Source of the DNA: Asanoa sp. WMMD1127
GTDB lineage: Bacteria; Actinomycetota; Actinomycetes; Mycobacteriales; Micromonosporaceae
Assembly (NCBI RefSeq): GCF_029626225.1
Contig: NZ_JARUBP010000001.1
Coordinates: 1,550,001-1,614,000 of the forward strand
Length of the DNA stretch: 64,000 bases
Direction of reading: 5' to 3'
The position numbers and the translations under genes are program-made. Below are positions 63,446-64,000 of this stretch, one piece after another; the stretch's first letter is position 1; every line of letters starts with the position of its first letter. The notes under the pieces were generated by a model. It worked only from the letters and a program-made list of their open reading frames with translations, made no database searches and was not told the DNA's origin.

Positions 63446-64000
63446 GCCACGCCTCCACTCGCGATCGCCGCCATGACCCGGTCGGTGTCGAGCCCGTCGG
63501 TGTTCTCGAGCTCGGTGACCAACCGCCGGTCGCGCAGTACGGCGACCTTGTGGCTGAGCCGCAGCACCTCTTCGAGCTCGGCCGAGATGAACAGCACCGC
63601 CATGCCGCCGTCGGACAGCTCGACCACGAGACGCTGGATCTCGGCCTTGGCGCCGACGTCGATGCCCCGCGTCGGCTCGTCGAGGATCATCAGCTTGGGC
63701 TCGGTGATCAACCAGCGGGCCAGCAGCACCTTCTGCTGGTTGCCGCCGCTGAGGTTGCGCACCGGGATTTCCGGGTCGGCCGGGCGGATGTCGAGTGCCT
63801 TGACGTAGCGGGCGACCAGCTCGTCCTGGCGGCCGCGCGGCACCGGCCGGGCCCAGCCGCGGTCGGCCTGCAGCGCCAGGATGATGTTCTCCCGGACGGT
63901 CAGCTCCTCGACGAGCCCGTCGGCCCGCCGGTTCTCCGGGCAGTACGCGATCTTGTGGCGCATCGCCGCCTGCGGTCCCCGGAAGCTGACCGGGCGGCCG
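63442..64000 (-). CDS. Sugar ABC transporter ATP-binding protein, YtfR/RbsA type (5' end outside window)
   Basis: About 186 residues of the C-terminal ATPase domain are seen: IAYCPENRRADGLVEELTVR, the signature VRNLSGGNQQKVLLARWL, Walker B LMILDEPTRGIDVG and ISAELEEVLRLSHKVAVLRD. The double-ATPase RbsA/MglA/YtfR family has a second copy upstream, beyond the edge. It runs off the right end of the window. The permease starts overlap its stop by 4 bases. Confidence 0.92.
   Translation of the reverse strand, partial: GRPVSFRGPQAAMRHKIAYCPENRRADGLVEELTVRENIILALQADRGWARPVPRGRQDELVARYVKALDIRPADPEIPVRNLSGGNQQKVLLARWLITEPKLMILDEPTRGIDVGAKAEIQRLVVELSDGGMAVLFISAELEEVLRLSHKVAVLRDRRLVTELENTDGLDTDRVMAAIASGGVA

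Overview
The window is about 70% GC with third-codon-position GC bias, GTG/TTG starts, Lsr2, F420/LLM-type oxidoreductases, a SigB/F-type sigma factor, ECF sigma factors and many secreted CBM13 (ricin-B) enzymes. This points to a filamentous actinomycete, most likely Micromonosporaceae. That placement is inferred from gene content; no rRNA is present. One tRNA (Lys, TTT) lies at 51351-51426. No transposase, CRISPR array or phage structural module was seen.

Layout. 0-9 kb: a carbohydrate-utilisation locus with a LacI regulator, a secreted GH54 arabinofuranosidase, a CE1-type feruloyl esterase and a right-handed beta-helix enzyme, each carrying a CBM13 lectin, followed by a Gal80-like oxidoreductase. 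It is flanked by scars: a 61-bp inverted copy of the lectin end, a LacI tail fragment and a decayed lectin fragment. 9-12 kb: lower-GC accessory sequence with an orphan membrane protein and a leucine-rich-repeat protein. 11.8-19.4 kb: a MerR regulator fused to a DNA sliding-clamp-like domain, an LLM oxidoreductase, an ATP-dependent DNA ligase, an MMPL exporter, an acyl-CoA synthetase and a YciI/DGPF protein.

19.5-33.6 kb is the most unusual part. A three-gene operon encodes a membrane protein and two P-loop ATPases. It faces an unknown gene and a 1241-residue ParA-like/TIR-like/NB-ARC/TPR protein of the FxSxx-COOH peptide system type. Directly upstream of that is a 67-residue precursor-like peptide, divergent from a stand-alone HExxH-domain protein. 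A methyltransferase, an Lsr2 variant, a membrane TPR-like protein and a papain-like cysteine peptidase follow. No radical SAM maturase is present, so this looks like a variant peptide-modification/NLR-like system.

33.5-50 kb is mostly housekeeping and secreted functions: galT, an AlkB-type dioxygenase, a SigF-type sigma factor, a GNAT acetyltransferase, a 1592-residue ThuA/sorbosone-dehydrogenase/PKD/CBM6/GH99/CBM32 protein, an ABC exporter, two CNNM/HlyC proteins, a nucleoside hydrolase, GlsB, a response regulator, and an M20 peptidase with a divergent GntR regulator. 51-56 kb, next to the tRNA, is a decay zone (Lsr2 fragment, frameshifted membrane/secreted proteins, an LRR protein) plus an ECF sigma factor coupled to an Asp-box membrane protein. 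56.4-64 kb: an MFS transporter, a peptidoglycan-binding protein, an HTH/NB-ARC/TPR regulator, an M15-like metallo-peptidase candidate, and a sugar (furanose-type) ABC importer that runs off the right edge.
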